The notes under the pieces were generated by a model that saw only the letters and a program-made list of their open reading frames with translations, did not search any database and had not been told where the DNA came from. Shown here piece by piece: positions 41,394-49,332 of a stretch of 64,000 nt of DNA; position 1 is the first letter of the stretch; each line of letters starts with the position of its first letter. Origin of the DNA: Pectobacterium zantedeschiae (lineage in GTDB: Bacteria > Pseudomonadota > Gammaproteobacteria > Enterobacterales > Enterobacteriaceae); NCBI RefSeq assembly GCF_004137795.1, contig NZ_NWTM01000001.1, forward strand, positions 2,779,229 through 2,843,228, written 5' to 3'. Made by a program: the position numbers and the translations under genes.

Positions 41394-41846
41394 TTAAAAG
41401 TGGGGTACAAGATTCGCTTTCTGAATGTTGCTCAGCGCGAATACTTCATCTTTGCCTTCCACTGTTATGGTGATCATTTCGCCGTCAACAGCTTTGATCA
41501 CACCCAACCATTTACGGCGATTCTGGACTGCCATACGCAGCACCACTGTCACCTCTTCACCGACGAAATGCAGATAATGTGCCGCCGTGAATAAGGGACG
41601 CTCAAGCCCTGGAGACGAAACTTCCAGGTTGTAGGCGACAGTGATTGGATCTTCTACGTCCAATACCGCACTGACCTGGTGGCTGACATCAGCACAATCA
41701 TCAACAGTGATCCCATCTTCACTATCAATATAGATACGCAGCGTCGATTGACGGCTGCGGATGAACTCAATTCCAACCAATTCGTAGCCTAATGCGGCAA
41801 CGGGTGCTGAAATCATCTCTGTTAATTTTTGCTCTAATGTGGACAA
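41394..41846 (-). CDS. rimP: Ribosome maturation factor RimP
   Basis: 150 residues from a TTG at 41846, the same as E. coli RimP; the start is decided by the match [21 protein letters not shown] longer frame up to 41900 would read through a terminator hairpin and is not used. [16 protein letters not shown] and KVEGKD-like C-terminal strands complete the family pattern. It helps assemble the 30S head. It is first in the rimP-nusA-infB operon. Confidence 0.96.
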   Translation of the reverse strand: MSTLEQKLTEMISAPVAALGYELVGIEFIRSRQSTLRIYIDSEDGITVDDCADVSHQVSAVLDVEDPITVAYNLEVSSPGLERPLFTAAHYLHFVGEEVTVVLRMAVQNRRKWLGVIKAVDGEMITITVEGKDEVFALSNIQKANLVPHF

Positions 41847-41863
41847 GTCCACCCCCAAGACAT

Positions 41864-41884
41864 AAAAAAAGGGCCTAATAGCCC
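41864..41884 (-). terminator. Attenuator-like hairpin in the rimP leader
   Basis: On the minus strand GGGC-TATTAG-GCCC is followed by seven T. It lies between metY and the rimP start, so it can limit read-through. Confidence 0.6.
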
Positions 41885-41902
41885 AGTTGTTTGTTGCCAA
41901 AT

Positions 41903-41928
41903 AACAAAAAACCCCGATAAATCGGGGC
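41903..41928 (-). terminator. Terminator after metY
   Basis: On the minus strand CCCCGA-TTTA-TCGGGG is followed by six T. It is a classical terminator 136 bases after metY; partial read-through feeds rimP-nusA. Confidence 0.8.
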
Positions 41929-42063
41929 TTTATGCAACTGGACCCTAATACCGCTTACCACGCGGCATAACTTTCGGTGAAGGATTTTTTCAAAAATCAC
42001 TGCAAAAAGAGATAGAAATTGAGTGAAGAACGTATTTGAAAAAACACTTTACTGGAAGTTAAG

Positions 42064-42140
<77 letters not shown>

Positions 42141-42456
42141 TCCGAAAACGTGGCAAATACTACGCTGACAACTGCATAAATGCAAGTCATCTATAGGATT
42201 GGTACGAAGGCGATTCTTATACGCGGAATACGTTTCTTTGTCAACAAACCCGGGTTGCCAAGAGGCGGCAATCACGACACTGGGTATGCCACTTTTTATG
42301 CGTCGATCTTATACTGTCACGCTAGCCGCAAAGAGGCCAGCCATTAAGGAAAGACCCGGCAGCCCAAGGATGGCAAAAAGAGATGACGCAATAATGAGGA
42401 TTCCCTGATGCTTAAATCAAACAATAACTAAATCTAAATAATGTAATAAATAAAAT
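42141..42456. other. Gap between metY and the island regulator
   Basis: 316 bases. It must contain the metY promoter (minus strand). I see no convincing gene; one 69-codon open frame at 42199-42408 has no ribosome site and no recognisable protein. E. coli has yhbX and argG at this place. Confidence 0.5.
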
Positions 42457-43071
42457 TTATCTTCGTTCTTCTTCTAACAGCACGATCGCAGCCTGCGTTC
42501 TGTTACGCACATTAAGTCGTCTGAAAATCGACTCCAAATGTGATTTCACAGTTCCTGCACTAATGTTCAATGTCCGACTAATTTGTTTATTAGAGGCGCC
42601 GGATGCAATCAGTTGCAAAACTTCATGCTGTCTTTCACTGAGTTTACCTTTTACGCTGTTATCGACACTCCACCCTTCATAGACCACCCCATCATCTGGC
42701 AAGCAGACCATTCCCATAGAGACCGTTTTTAATGCTTGCGCAATAGAGTCGATAGGCGATGTTTTAAGAATGACACCCATAACATGGTGTTTCAGATAAT
42801 TATTCAAAACATTCTTTTCAATAACATCAACCATAATAATCACACTGACACCGACATATTTATCATGCAGAGTTTCAAGAAAAAAACCGTACTCTCCATT
42901 TTCTTTATCACAATTAATTAAAATAAAAGCGTTATTCATCCCCTCAAGGCAGGACCATACATCGTCAATTTCCTTTACGCCAACAACATTGACATCGTGA
43001 ATAAAATCATTCAGTCCAACAGATAAGCCTTGAATGAAAACAGGGGATTTATCAATAATAACAACATTCAC
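42457..43071 (-). CDS. Orphan LuxR-type regulator with degenerate receiver
   Basis: 204 residues from a GTG at 43071, placed 8 bases behind GGAGA; an ATG at 43110 is open but has no good site. The N-terminal receiver (about 1-115) begins MNVVIIDKSPVFIQG: the usual acidic pair is Asp-Lys, and the phosphate-accepting Asp in the DLxLLD strand appears as Asn (AFILINCD). The Lys of strand 5 (GVILKTSP) is kept. The C-terminal NarL/FixJ helix-turn-helix (about 140-204) is intact: LSERQHEVLQLIASGASNKQ and SAGTVKSHLESIFRRLN. No sensor kinase is near. I infer phosphorylation-independent control of the NRPS/PKS island. Confidence 0.85.
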   Translation of the reverse strand: MNVVIIDKSPVFIQGLSVGLNDFIHDVNVVGVKEIDDVWSCLEGMNNAFILINCDKENGEYGFFLETLHDKYVGVSVIIMVDVIEKNVLNNYLKHHVMGVILKTSPIDSIAQALKTVSMGMVCLPDDGVVYEGWSVDNSVKGKLSERQHEVLQLIASGASNKQISRTLNISAGTVKSHLESIFRRLNVRNRTQAAIVLLEEERR

Positions 43072-43110
43072 TGTGCAATCTCCATTTATCTTTATTTTAA
43101 AATGCCACAT

Positions 43111-43498
43111 TTAAAAATGCCTCTAAGAAGTTTTAGCTTATCTTGAAAGAATGATATCACGCCATTTGGCATATGCCGTTTACCTTATGGACGCTGCTAT
43201 GCTTATTCGCACATACTGAGATGATATTTTCAGATAAGAAACCATAGAGAAATACTATTATCAATGAAATAGCACCTTAGAATAAACCCTAATGGTGTAA
43301 TGATTTCATAAATGTATAAAAATTAGCACAATTGGTTTTTTAATTATGGATAAATGGCCTATGCCACATTACATGATATATCCAACACAATGACTGATAC
43401 GTTCCATACTCATTATCTGTTAACGTTTTCTCAAATTATCATTTATTTCCTCCAGAGTATTTACGTTTAGCTACTGGAAAATAAAATAAGGAGAGAGC
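43111..43498. promoter_or_regulatory. Divergent AT-rich control region at the island's left edge
   Basis: 388 bases between the regulator and the first DUF2589 gene, rich in A and T. It must hold both promoters. No gene or clear operator stands out. AAGGAGAGAGC before 43499 is a strong ribosome site. Confidence 0.45.
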
Positions 43499-44092
43499 AT
43501 GTCATTCAAGAATTGGCTAACGGGGAAAAATAAAAAAACAGATAATGCTAATAATACCCAAGAAGAAAACTCTCACTCCACGTCAAACGATCGCGTCACG
43601 ACATCAAAGGCAATGACATTAGCAGACATTGCTTGCGGCATGCAGCACGCCGCTACCGCCGCCAACCAATTTATTGCTCATCAATATCAACAAACTCTCG
43701 ATCCTTTTTTTGATCGTAGTGCTGATGGCGCGTTAACCCCAAAGACTATTGCAATTCAGCTTGATTCTCGACACCACATAGAACTACCGCTAGTTGCCCT
43801 TTCTACACCACGGGGATTGATGCTGGAAAAAATGAAAGTGCAAATGACAGTGAGAACCGATGCGGTCAGCAACGATGAAGTCACCTCGTCTTTGGACGGT
43901 TATAACATCAGTAATTTTCACGTCAGTATGTCACCTTCAGGAAAAAACAAAAACGGCAGAAATAGTCAACATATCGATATAGAAATGCAGTTCACGGCGA
44001 TTGAACCACCAGAAAGCATCATGCGGTTAATTGATGAATATACCAATCTCGTTATCCCCCGAATAATCCAAGAGGAAAAGAATAATGGCTAA
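43499..44092 (+). CDS. DUF2589 family protein A
   Basis: 197 residues. The N-terminal 35 residues are polar and low in complexity. The helix LADIACGMQHAATAANQFI (about 42-60) followed by KTIAIQLDSRHHIELPLVAL and LEKMKVQMTV is the DUF2589 pattern: an amphipathic Ala-rich helix, then beta strands. The family has no established function. A second member lies at 48585, and the two share the same helix-then-sheet order. It overlaps the lysozyme gene by 8 bases, so the two are translated together. Confidence 0.72.
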   Translation: MSFKNWLTGKNKKTDNANNTQEENSHSTSNDRVTTSKAMTLADIACGMQHAATAANQFIAHQYQQTLDPFFDRSADGALTPKTIAIQLDSRHHIELPLVALSTPRGLMLEKMKVQMTVRTDAVSNDEVTSSLDGYNISNFHVSMSPSGKNKNGRNSQHIDIEMQFTAIEPPESIMRLIDEYTNLVIPRIIQEEKNNG

Positions 44093-44546
44093 TATTCCAG
44101 AAACGATCAACGACGCAGGTCTTAATCTGATTAAGAGTTTTGAAGGATTAAGATTAACAAAGTATCTTGATACAGCTGGTAGGTGGACCATTGGATATGG
44201 GCACTTAATTCTATCAAATGAAAACTTTAATAATGGCATTACCACACAGGAAGCTGACTTGCTATTACGGCAAGACTTAAAGACGGCGGAAACTGGGGTT
44301 CAGCATTGTGTGAAAGTTGATCTCAATGGAAATCAATTTGGTGCGTTAACCTCATTTGCCTATAATCTGGGAGTAGAAAATCTAGAGGAGTCGACATTAT
44401 TACGCCTGCTTAATCAGGGCGACTATGACGCCGCTGCCGATCAATTCCCACGGTGGGATAAAGATGGTGAACAAATCGTGGAAGGACTCCTACACCGTAG
44501 GGAAGCAGAAAAAGCGCTGTTCCTAAAACCCATCGCAACAAACTAA
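44085..44546 (+). CDS. Phage-type lysozyme (GH24)
   Basis: 153 residues, about the size of T4-type/P22-type endolysins. The catalytic triad is visible: Glu in LIKSFEGLRLTKY (about residue 20), Asp in YLDTAGRWTIGYGH (about 29) and Thr in the same stretch (about 35). The C-terminal helix FAYNLGVENL and QFPRWDKDGEQIVEGLLHRR are family features. It cleaves peptidoglycan between MurNAc and GlcNAc. There is no signal peptide, so it would need a holin or lysis to reach the wall; a holin-like gene follows 54 bases later. No other phage genes are present. Confidence 0.9.
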   Translation: MANIPETINDAGLNLIKSFEGLRLTKYLDTAGRWTIGYGHLILSNENFNNGITTQEADLLLRQDLKTAETGVQHCVKVDLNGNQFGALTSFAYNLGVENLEESTLLRLLNQGDYDAAADQFPRWDKDGEQIVEGLLHRREAEKALFLKPIATN

Positions 44547-44600
44547 CATTTAAAAAGGCCTAGAACTCTACCTCATAGAAACCATCATCACGGATATATT

Positions 44601-45032
44601 ATGGATCTTTCAACATCCCCTATCATCTATGGCATTTTGCTCAGCGATATGATTGCATCAATTTCAGGACTATTCGGCGGACTCAGTATTTCTTTCTTTT
44701 GGAGACCGCAGAAATTGAACAATTATGACAAATTTGTCGGTGCATTAATCATTATTATCATCAGTATTTCAGCAGCATTCTCACTGGTAGGTATTATCGC
44801 AGAATTACTACACGTTAATATCAACAAAATGGAGAATGCAATAGGATTAGGTTATCTGATTGGTGCGATTAGCGTAGGACTCGTTACGCTGTTGGCTAAT
44901 TTCTTCAGCTACCGAGAGAATAACGATATTCTGGATGTCGCATCGGAAATAAAACAGGCGACAAAGGGCGTTCATTCGATCAATGAGGCTCGGGAAAAAA
45001 CGTCCGATGACAAAAACGCATCAGACAGCTGA
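44601..45032 (+). CDS. Holin-like three-helix membrane protein
   Basis: 143 residues with three membrane segments (about 8-30, 46-69 and 80-103) and a hydrophilic, charged C-terminal tail of about 40 residues. The size, topology and place directly after a lysozyme gene are like a class I holin, but I see no sequence family that proves it. It could also be an immunity or accessory membrane protein. It is last in the DUF2589-lysozyme operon and converges on the NRPS gene. Confidence 0.55.
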   Translation: MDLSTSPIIYGILLSDMIASISGLFGGLSISFFWRPQKLNNYDKFVGALIIIIISISAAFSLVGIIAELLHVNINKMENAIGLGYLIGAISVGLVTLLANFFSYRENNDILDVASEIKQATKGVHSINEAREKTSDDKNASDS

Positions 45033-45056
45033 TGCCCTATATTCAACAGTCCATAT

Positions 45057-45086
45057 GACAGGAAGGTGCATGACAGCCTTCCTGTC
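45057..45086 (+). terminator. Terminator after the holin-like gene
   Basis: A perfect 10-bp stem, GACAGGAAGG / CCTTCCTGTC, followed by CTCGTTTTCCCC. Confidence 0.75.
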
Positions 45087-45127
45087 CTCGTTTTCCCCTT
45101 TCCCACTTGCCCAGCCATCCTCAACGA

Positions 45128-45150
45128 AGGCGTCTCAGTATGGGACGCCT
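45128..45150. terminator. Second hairpin in the convergent gap
   Basis: AGGCGTC pairs with GACGCCT just outside the NRPS stop at 45163. Likely stops the minus-strand NRPS transcript. Confidence 0.55.
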
Positions 45151-45162
45151 CGTTTGCATGAG

Positions 45163-48100
45163 CTACAGGTTACTGCATAAGAGAACGGTATTTGGCTGCA
45201 CCATATCCATGAGAATTTGATGATACTGATGCGACAGCACGGCGATATCTTCCGCTTTAAACGCCGCTTGCTGATAATTAAAACACAGCGTCAGTGCCTC
45301 ATCGTCATAAACAGAGAGCGTTAAATCCAGCCGTGCCTGGCGATTAGCAATGTCCGCAATCCTATATTCAGCATCATTGAGCCTTACAGCTGGCGGCATC
45401 GCCGTCAGATAGTTAAAGCTGACTGGAAAACGTAGCCGATCAGACCATCCTTTGGCCCGGACATCAGTCATTAACACATCATAGGGCAACGTCTGATTGT
45501 CCAAAATGGCATGAACCTTATTCTGACTACGAGCTAAGAGCGTGTTGAAAGATTCCTGAGCAGGTGAATCATCATAGTAAGTCACCATATTAACGAAACA
45601 GCCTATCGTGGTGGCGTTGTCCGTCAACATACGGTTCGATACTGGAATACCGATGGGAACATGACGATAGTCTGTTGTTTTGAGCAACAGAGTAAAAGCA
45701 GTCAGCATACAGACAAACGGCGTCGTGCGATGCTGCTGGGCATAGTGTTTTATCGCCTGCGTTAGCGTATCAGACAAAATGCACCAATAGTTTTCTCCAT
45801 CCTGGCTTGCACTTAGCGGAAATGCTGTCGCATCAGCCCCCGCGGTCAGATAATCCTCCATCTTGTTCAACCAGAACTGGCGCTCTATCGGATAGCATTT
45901 ATCTTTGATACGCAATTGCTGTTGCCGGTAACGCAGATGACGCTCCCCATCGCCTATTTTATAGCTGCGGTCACCCGCGCTATAAGCACGGACATACTCA
46001 ACAAATTGACTAAAAAACAATCCGATAGCATCATGATCGAATACAGTATGATGCACACGCACCAGCAGAATATGCCGTTGCGTCGTCAGCGAAACCAGAT
46101 GAAAACAGATGAGCGGTGAATGTTCTATATCCATCTCTGGCGTATTGACCAGTTCCAGCAATTGTCGGTCGCTTAGCGTATTGGCAAACCCACCGGGAGG
46201 GAGCGCCGTCAGCCGTTCAATCTGAATAGCCTCGGTAGGATAATCGCCTTCAAGACACAGTATCCCGTCCAGATCAAAGCGGGTTCTCAGCACCGGATTA
46301 CCTTCCAGAATACGCCGGATACTCCACTCGACAGCAGACTCATCCAGTGTCCCATCTATCGTCAAACGAAAAGCCAACTGATAAACCGAAGGTTCTGGGC
46401 TGAGCTGATCCAACGTCAGAAAATAGCGCTGCTGTGATGATGGAGCACATTCCTCGGTATCCGTTTTACCCCCGTCAAATGTGGGCTCGTCGTCATTAAC
46501 ATAGTAAGGAACGATGAAAGCAAGCAAGTGGGGAGTCGCGTTGTTGAAAAATAGCGGGTAGTCGATTTCACTAAACAGCCGTTTGCGAATCAGTAGCCTG
46601 GCCTTCATCGCCTGGAGTGAATCTCCCCCCAGATCGAAAAAGTTATCATTGGCTCCGAGTTCACGAAAACCAAGCACTTCCTGCCAGATATCGATCAGTT
46701 CCTGCTCCAGCTCATTACCTGCGGTTTTAACAGGATATCCTAGCTCAGGGCGCTGCGGGCAAGGCGCCGGAAGTCGGCTAACATCCAGTTTTCCGTTAGG
46801 CAATTTCGGCAAGGTTTCCAGCATAATAAAATGGGCTGGATGCATCGCTCTCGGCAGCTTGTCTTGCAAGAATCGGCGCAGGTCGTTCGTAGCAAGCGAC
46901 GGATTGCGACTCACCAGATAGGCCACCAGGCGCTGGCGTCCGTTTTCCTGAATCGGCCGCACCAGTGCCGTATCGATATCAGCATGCTGACGCAAAACAA
47001 TCTCAACCTCTTCAGGTTCAATTCGAATACCATTAATCTTAATCTGCCGATCGAGACGCCCCAGATATACGATCTCCCCTTCCGGCGTCCTTTTCCCCAG
47101 ATCGCCGGTGCGATGTCCCCAATAGCGTTTATCGCCGCTGACGTGGGTAAAGAAACGCTGTTGAGTGAGTTCATCGCGGTTAATGTAACCACGGGCAACG
47201 CCTTCACCGATAGCGCAAATCTCCCCTTCTTCCCCTTCAGACACGGGGCGCAGACTCTCATCTACGATCAGAATTTCGCTGCCACGCAGTGCCTTACCGA
47301 GCGTCACACTTTTGCCTGGTTTTAATTCAGCGAACGAGCAGTTGGCCGTCGTTTCCGTCGGGCCATAGAGATTAAAAAGCCTGACATTAGGGATCTGCTC
47401 GAATGTGCGCTCTTTTAAATCAAAAGAGACGGGCTCGCCAGAGAGAAAGACCGTTTTGGGCAAAGCCCACGCGTGAGAAGACGATTTCTGGTAGCGCAGT
47501 AGCTCATCCCAAACGGTCGGTACGCAGTAAATGGCCCCCTCTGGATGCTGTTGATGCCAGCGTAATAAAACCTCGGGTTCATTCAAACTATCGGCAGGCA
47601 AAATAAATAGGGTATCGCCGCGTAATAAAGGCGCATAAAGCTGTGTCACGGCGGCGGCAAAACTGAGTGTCGATGTCAGAGGAAGCGTCGCACACGTCTC
47701 CGGCCACACATCTTCGTTAAACCAATTCAGGTAGTAGCTCAGGTTACGATGCTCAATGGCCACGCCTTTTGGCTTTCCTGTAGAACCGGAAGTGTAAAGA
47801 ATATAAGCGAGATCGTTTTCGGAAACAGGTGGTAATGTTGCAGCGGATTCAGCAGGATAATGGATATCCTCTAATACGAGCGTAGAGGAAAAAACCTTAT
47901 CGATAGCCGTTTTATTTAACATCGAACGTGTGGAAATAAGTAAAAATGCCGAAGAGTCATCAAGAATCTGAATGATTCTTTCTGACGGATGAAAATGCGA
48001 AAGAGGAACATAAGTATGTCCTGCTTTTAAAATAGCTAGCAAGACTACGGGCATCATCACACCGGGTTCCAGATAGACAGCAATTCTGCCACGTTTATTA

Positions 48101-48261
48101 TTCGGGTAGCGTGATAACAGATAATCAGCCAACAGGCGTGAGCGTGTTTCTAGTTGTTGATAACTCAACCTATCGCCATTAAATTCCACCGCAGTCTTAT
48201 TAGGACTTTTCAATGACCATTCAGAGATAATTTCAAAGACAGCTTTTCTATTCTTCATCAT
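45163..48261 (-). CDS. NRPS, A-T-C (probable starter protein)
   Basis: 1032 residues. An adenylation domain (1-500) has A3 YTSGSTGKPKG (156-166), A5 LYGPTETT, A8 GRLDRQIKINGIRIEPEEVE and the A10 Lys (about 491). A carrier domain follows with its Ser in DLGGDSLQ (548), then a condensation domain (about 608-1020) with HHTVFDH (737-743). In the A domain the Asp that normally holds the alpha-amino group is Ala (SFAAAVTQ, 200-207), so the substrate is probably not an ordinary alpha-amino acid. The order A-T-C, without an upstream C, suits a starter module that passes its unit to the free carrier protein at 50849. It is the only synthesis gene on the minus strand. GGAAGG lies before the double ATG (48261/48258). 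Confidence 0.92.
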   Translation of the reverse strand: MMKNRKAVFEIISEWSLKSPNKTAVEFNGDRLSYQQLETRSRLLADYLLSRYPNNKRGRIAVYLEPGVMMPVVLLAILKAGHTYVPLSHFHPSERIIQILDDSSAFLLISTRSMLNKTAIDKVFSSTLVLEDIHYPAESAATLPPVSENDLAYILYTSGSTGKPKGVAIEHRNLSYYLNWFNEDVWPETCATLPLTSTLSFAAAVTQLYAPLLRGDTLFILPADSLNEPEVLLRWHQQHPEGAIYCVPTVWDELLRYQKSSSHAWALPKTVFLSGEPVSFDLKERTFEQIPNVRLFNLYGPTETTANCSFAELKPGKSVTLGKALRGSEILIVDESLRPVSEGEEGEICAIGEGVARGYINRDELTQQRFFTHVSGDKRYWGHRTGDLGKRTPEGEIVYLGRLDRQIKINGIRIEPEEVEIVLRQHADIDTALVRPIQENGRQRLVAYLVSRNPSLATNDLRRFLQDKLPRAMHPAHFIMLETLPKLPNGKLDVSRLPAPCPQRPELGYPVKTAGNELEQELIDIWQEVLGFRELGANDNFFDLGGDSLQAMKARLLIRKRLFSEIDYPLFFNNATPHLLAFIVPYYVNDDEPTFDGGKTDTEECAPSSQQRYFLTLDQLSPEPSVYQLAFRLTIDGTLDESAVEWSIRRILEGNPVLRTRFDLDGILCLEGDYPTEAIQIERLTALPPGGFANTLSDRQLLELVNTPEMDIEHSPLICFHLVSLTTQRHILLVRVHHTVFDHDAIGLFFSQFVEYVRAYSAGDRSYKIGDGERHLRYRQQQLRIKDKCYPIERQFWLNKMEDYLTAGADATAFPLSASQDGENYWCILSDTLTQAIKHYAQQHRTTPFVCMLTAFTLLLKTTDYRHVPIGIPVSNRMLTDNATTIGCFVNMVTYYDDSPAQESFNTLLARSQNKVHAILDNQTLPYDVLMTDVRAKGWSDRLRFPVSFNYLTAMPPAVRLNDAEYRIADIANRQARLDLTLSVYDDEALTLCFNYQQAAFKAEDIAVLSHQYHQILMDMVQPNTVLLCSNL

Positions 48262-48584
48262 TTTCCTTCCATATTGTAAAAGGATGCTTTTTCGGGAATG
48301 GTTCTAACGCGACTTCCGGTATCTCACGCGGTGAAAAATTAATGCTGTAGAAATGAGAGCATGTAACGATAAGCTCGTCATGTTAGTACCAGAAAGAAAC
48401 ATGAAATAACGCGTATATCTGAGTATGGGTTTAACAAATAAAAGACATTATTGCCTATATACCAAAAGGACTATGCCAGAATGCGAAAGCCCACCTGCAC
48501 CCTGACGGGTATTTTTTTTCCTTCCCTTTGCTATTTTTTATTGACAGTACATCACACCCTATTCGCAGATAATTGGAGGTCCCG
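48262..48584. promoter_or_regulatory. Divergent promoter region of the synthesis genes
   Basis: About 320 bases between the minus-strand NRPS and the plus-strand synthesis operon. It must hold both promoters. One feature is visible: ACCC-TGAC-GGGT followed by A and eight T (48499-48519), a very short stem with a U tract, 65 bases before the next gene. It contains no gene that I can support. Confidence 0.5.
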
Positions 48585-49214
48585 ATGGATTCACAATTTA
48601 TCGGTTCGGTTATTAATGCGTTACCGCTGGAAAATATGATTAGCGGGCCATTACAGGCAATGATTAACGCACAGGTTCAAGCCAGCAAGGCCTATACGGA
48701 TTTTCTATTATCCGTATGTATTCAGAATAATAAAGCCGTCGCCATCCAATTCGATTACGACGAAACACTGATAGACGAAAGTGGTGTAGCAAAAGGCGCG
48801 GTGACAAAAACGATGCGCATACCGCTGATTGCCGCCATTACCCATCCGATTATTTCTATTGAAGAAGGAACAATCGATTTTGAGCTTGAAGTGACACAGA
48901 GTGAATCTTCATCCGATGACATCGGAGAAGACGGCAATTTGGCGGCTTCACTGGGATGGGGCGCTTTCAAGGTCAAAATGGCAGGCCGGGTGTCACACAA
49001 ATCGGCGCAGACCCGGACTACGGACACGCGAGCCAAATACAGCATCCACACGCAGGTAAAACGCCAACCCGCACCTGAGGCGCTCATGCGCGTCATCGAT
49101 TTTCTGACCGATGCGGCAACCAGACCCAGTATTCCCGCTGAAGAAAGTACGCCGCAGACAGCAGAAAGCGCCGCTCCACCAGCGTCTACAGAGCAACAAG
49201 AAACATCATCATAA
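48585..49214 (+). CDS. DUF2589 family protein B
   Basis: 209 residues from the ATG at 48585, placed behind GGAGG. The N-terminal helix MISGPLQAMINAQVQASKAY with TDFLLSV after it is the DUF2589 signature, followed by strands with MRIPLIAAITHPIISIEEG. The C-terminal 30 residues are Pro/Ala/Ser/Glu-rich and probably unstructured. Function unknown. It is the first gene of the main synthesis operon (118 bases before the free A domain). With the related protein at 43499, the island holds two divergent members, which suggests that they act together. Confidence 0.75.
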   Translation: MDSQFIGSVINALPLENMISGPLQAMINAQVQASKAYTDFLLSVCIQNNKAVAIQFDYDETLIDESGVAKGAVTKTMRIPLIAAITHPIISIEEGTIDFELEVTQSESSSDDIGEDGNLAASLGWGAFKVKMAGRVSHKSAQTRTTDTRAKYSIHTQVKRQPAPEALMRVIDFLTDAATRPSIPAEESTPQTAESAAPPASTEQQETSS

Positions 49215-49332
49215 TCAAAGAACACTATTCAGCGACAACATTACTCAGCGGCATAGTGTATGCGTGCCGTATCTGCATAACGCGTAAAAGGATGCCTGGC
49301 GTGATTTCCTGGCATCACCAGAGGATCAGATC

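Noticed and set aside
41847-41900. Longer rimP starting at 41900
   Set aside because: It would extend through the terminator hairpin and T run; family length fits the TTG at 41846.
42199-42408. 69-codon frame between metY and the regulator
   Set aside because: No ribosome site and no recognisable protein; it overlaps the expected metY promoter.
44085-45032. Prophage remnant because of the lysozyme and holin-like genes
   Set aside because: No capsid, tail, integrase or phage regulator lies near; the genes are coupled to a DUF2589 gene and flanked by NRPS genes.
48451-48639. 62-codon frame in the divergent synthesis promoter region
   Set aside because: It runs over the DUF2589-B start in another frame and has no ribosome site.
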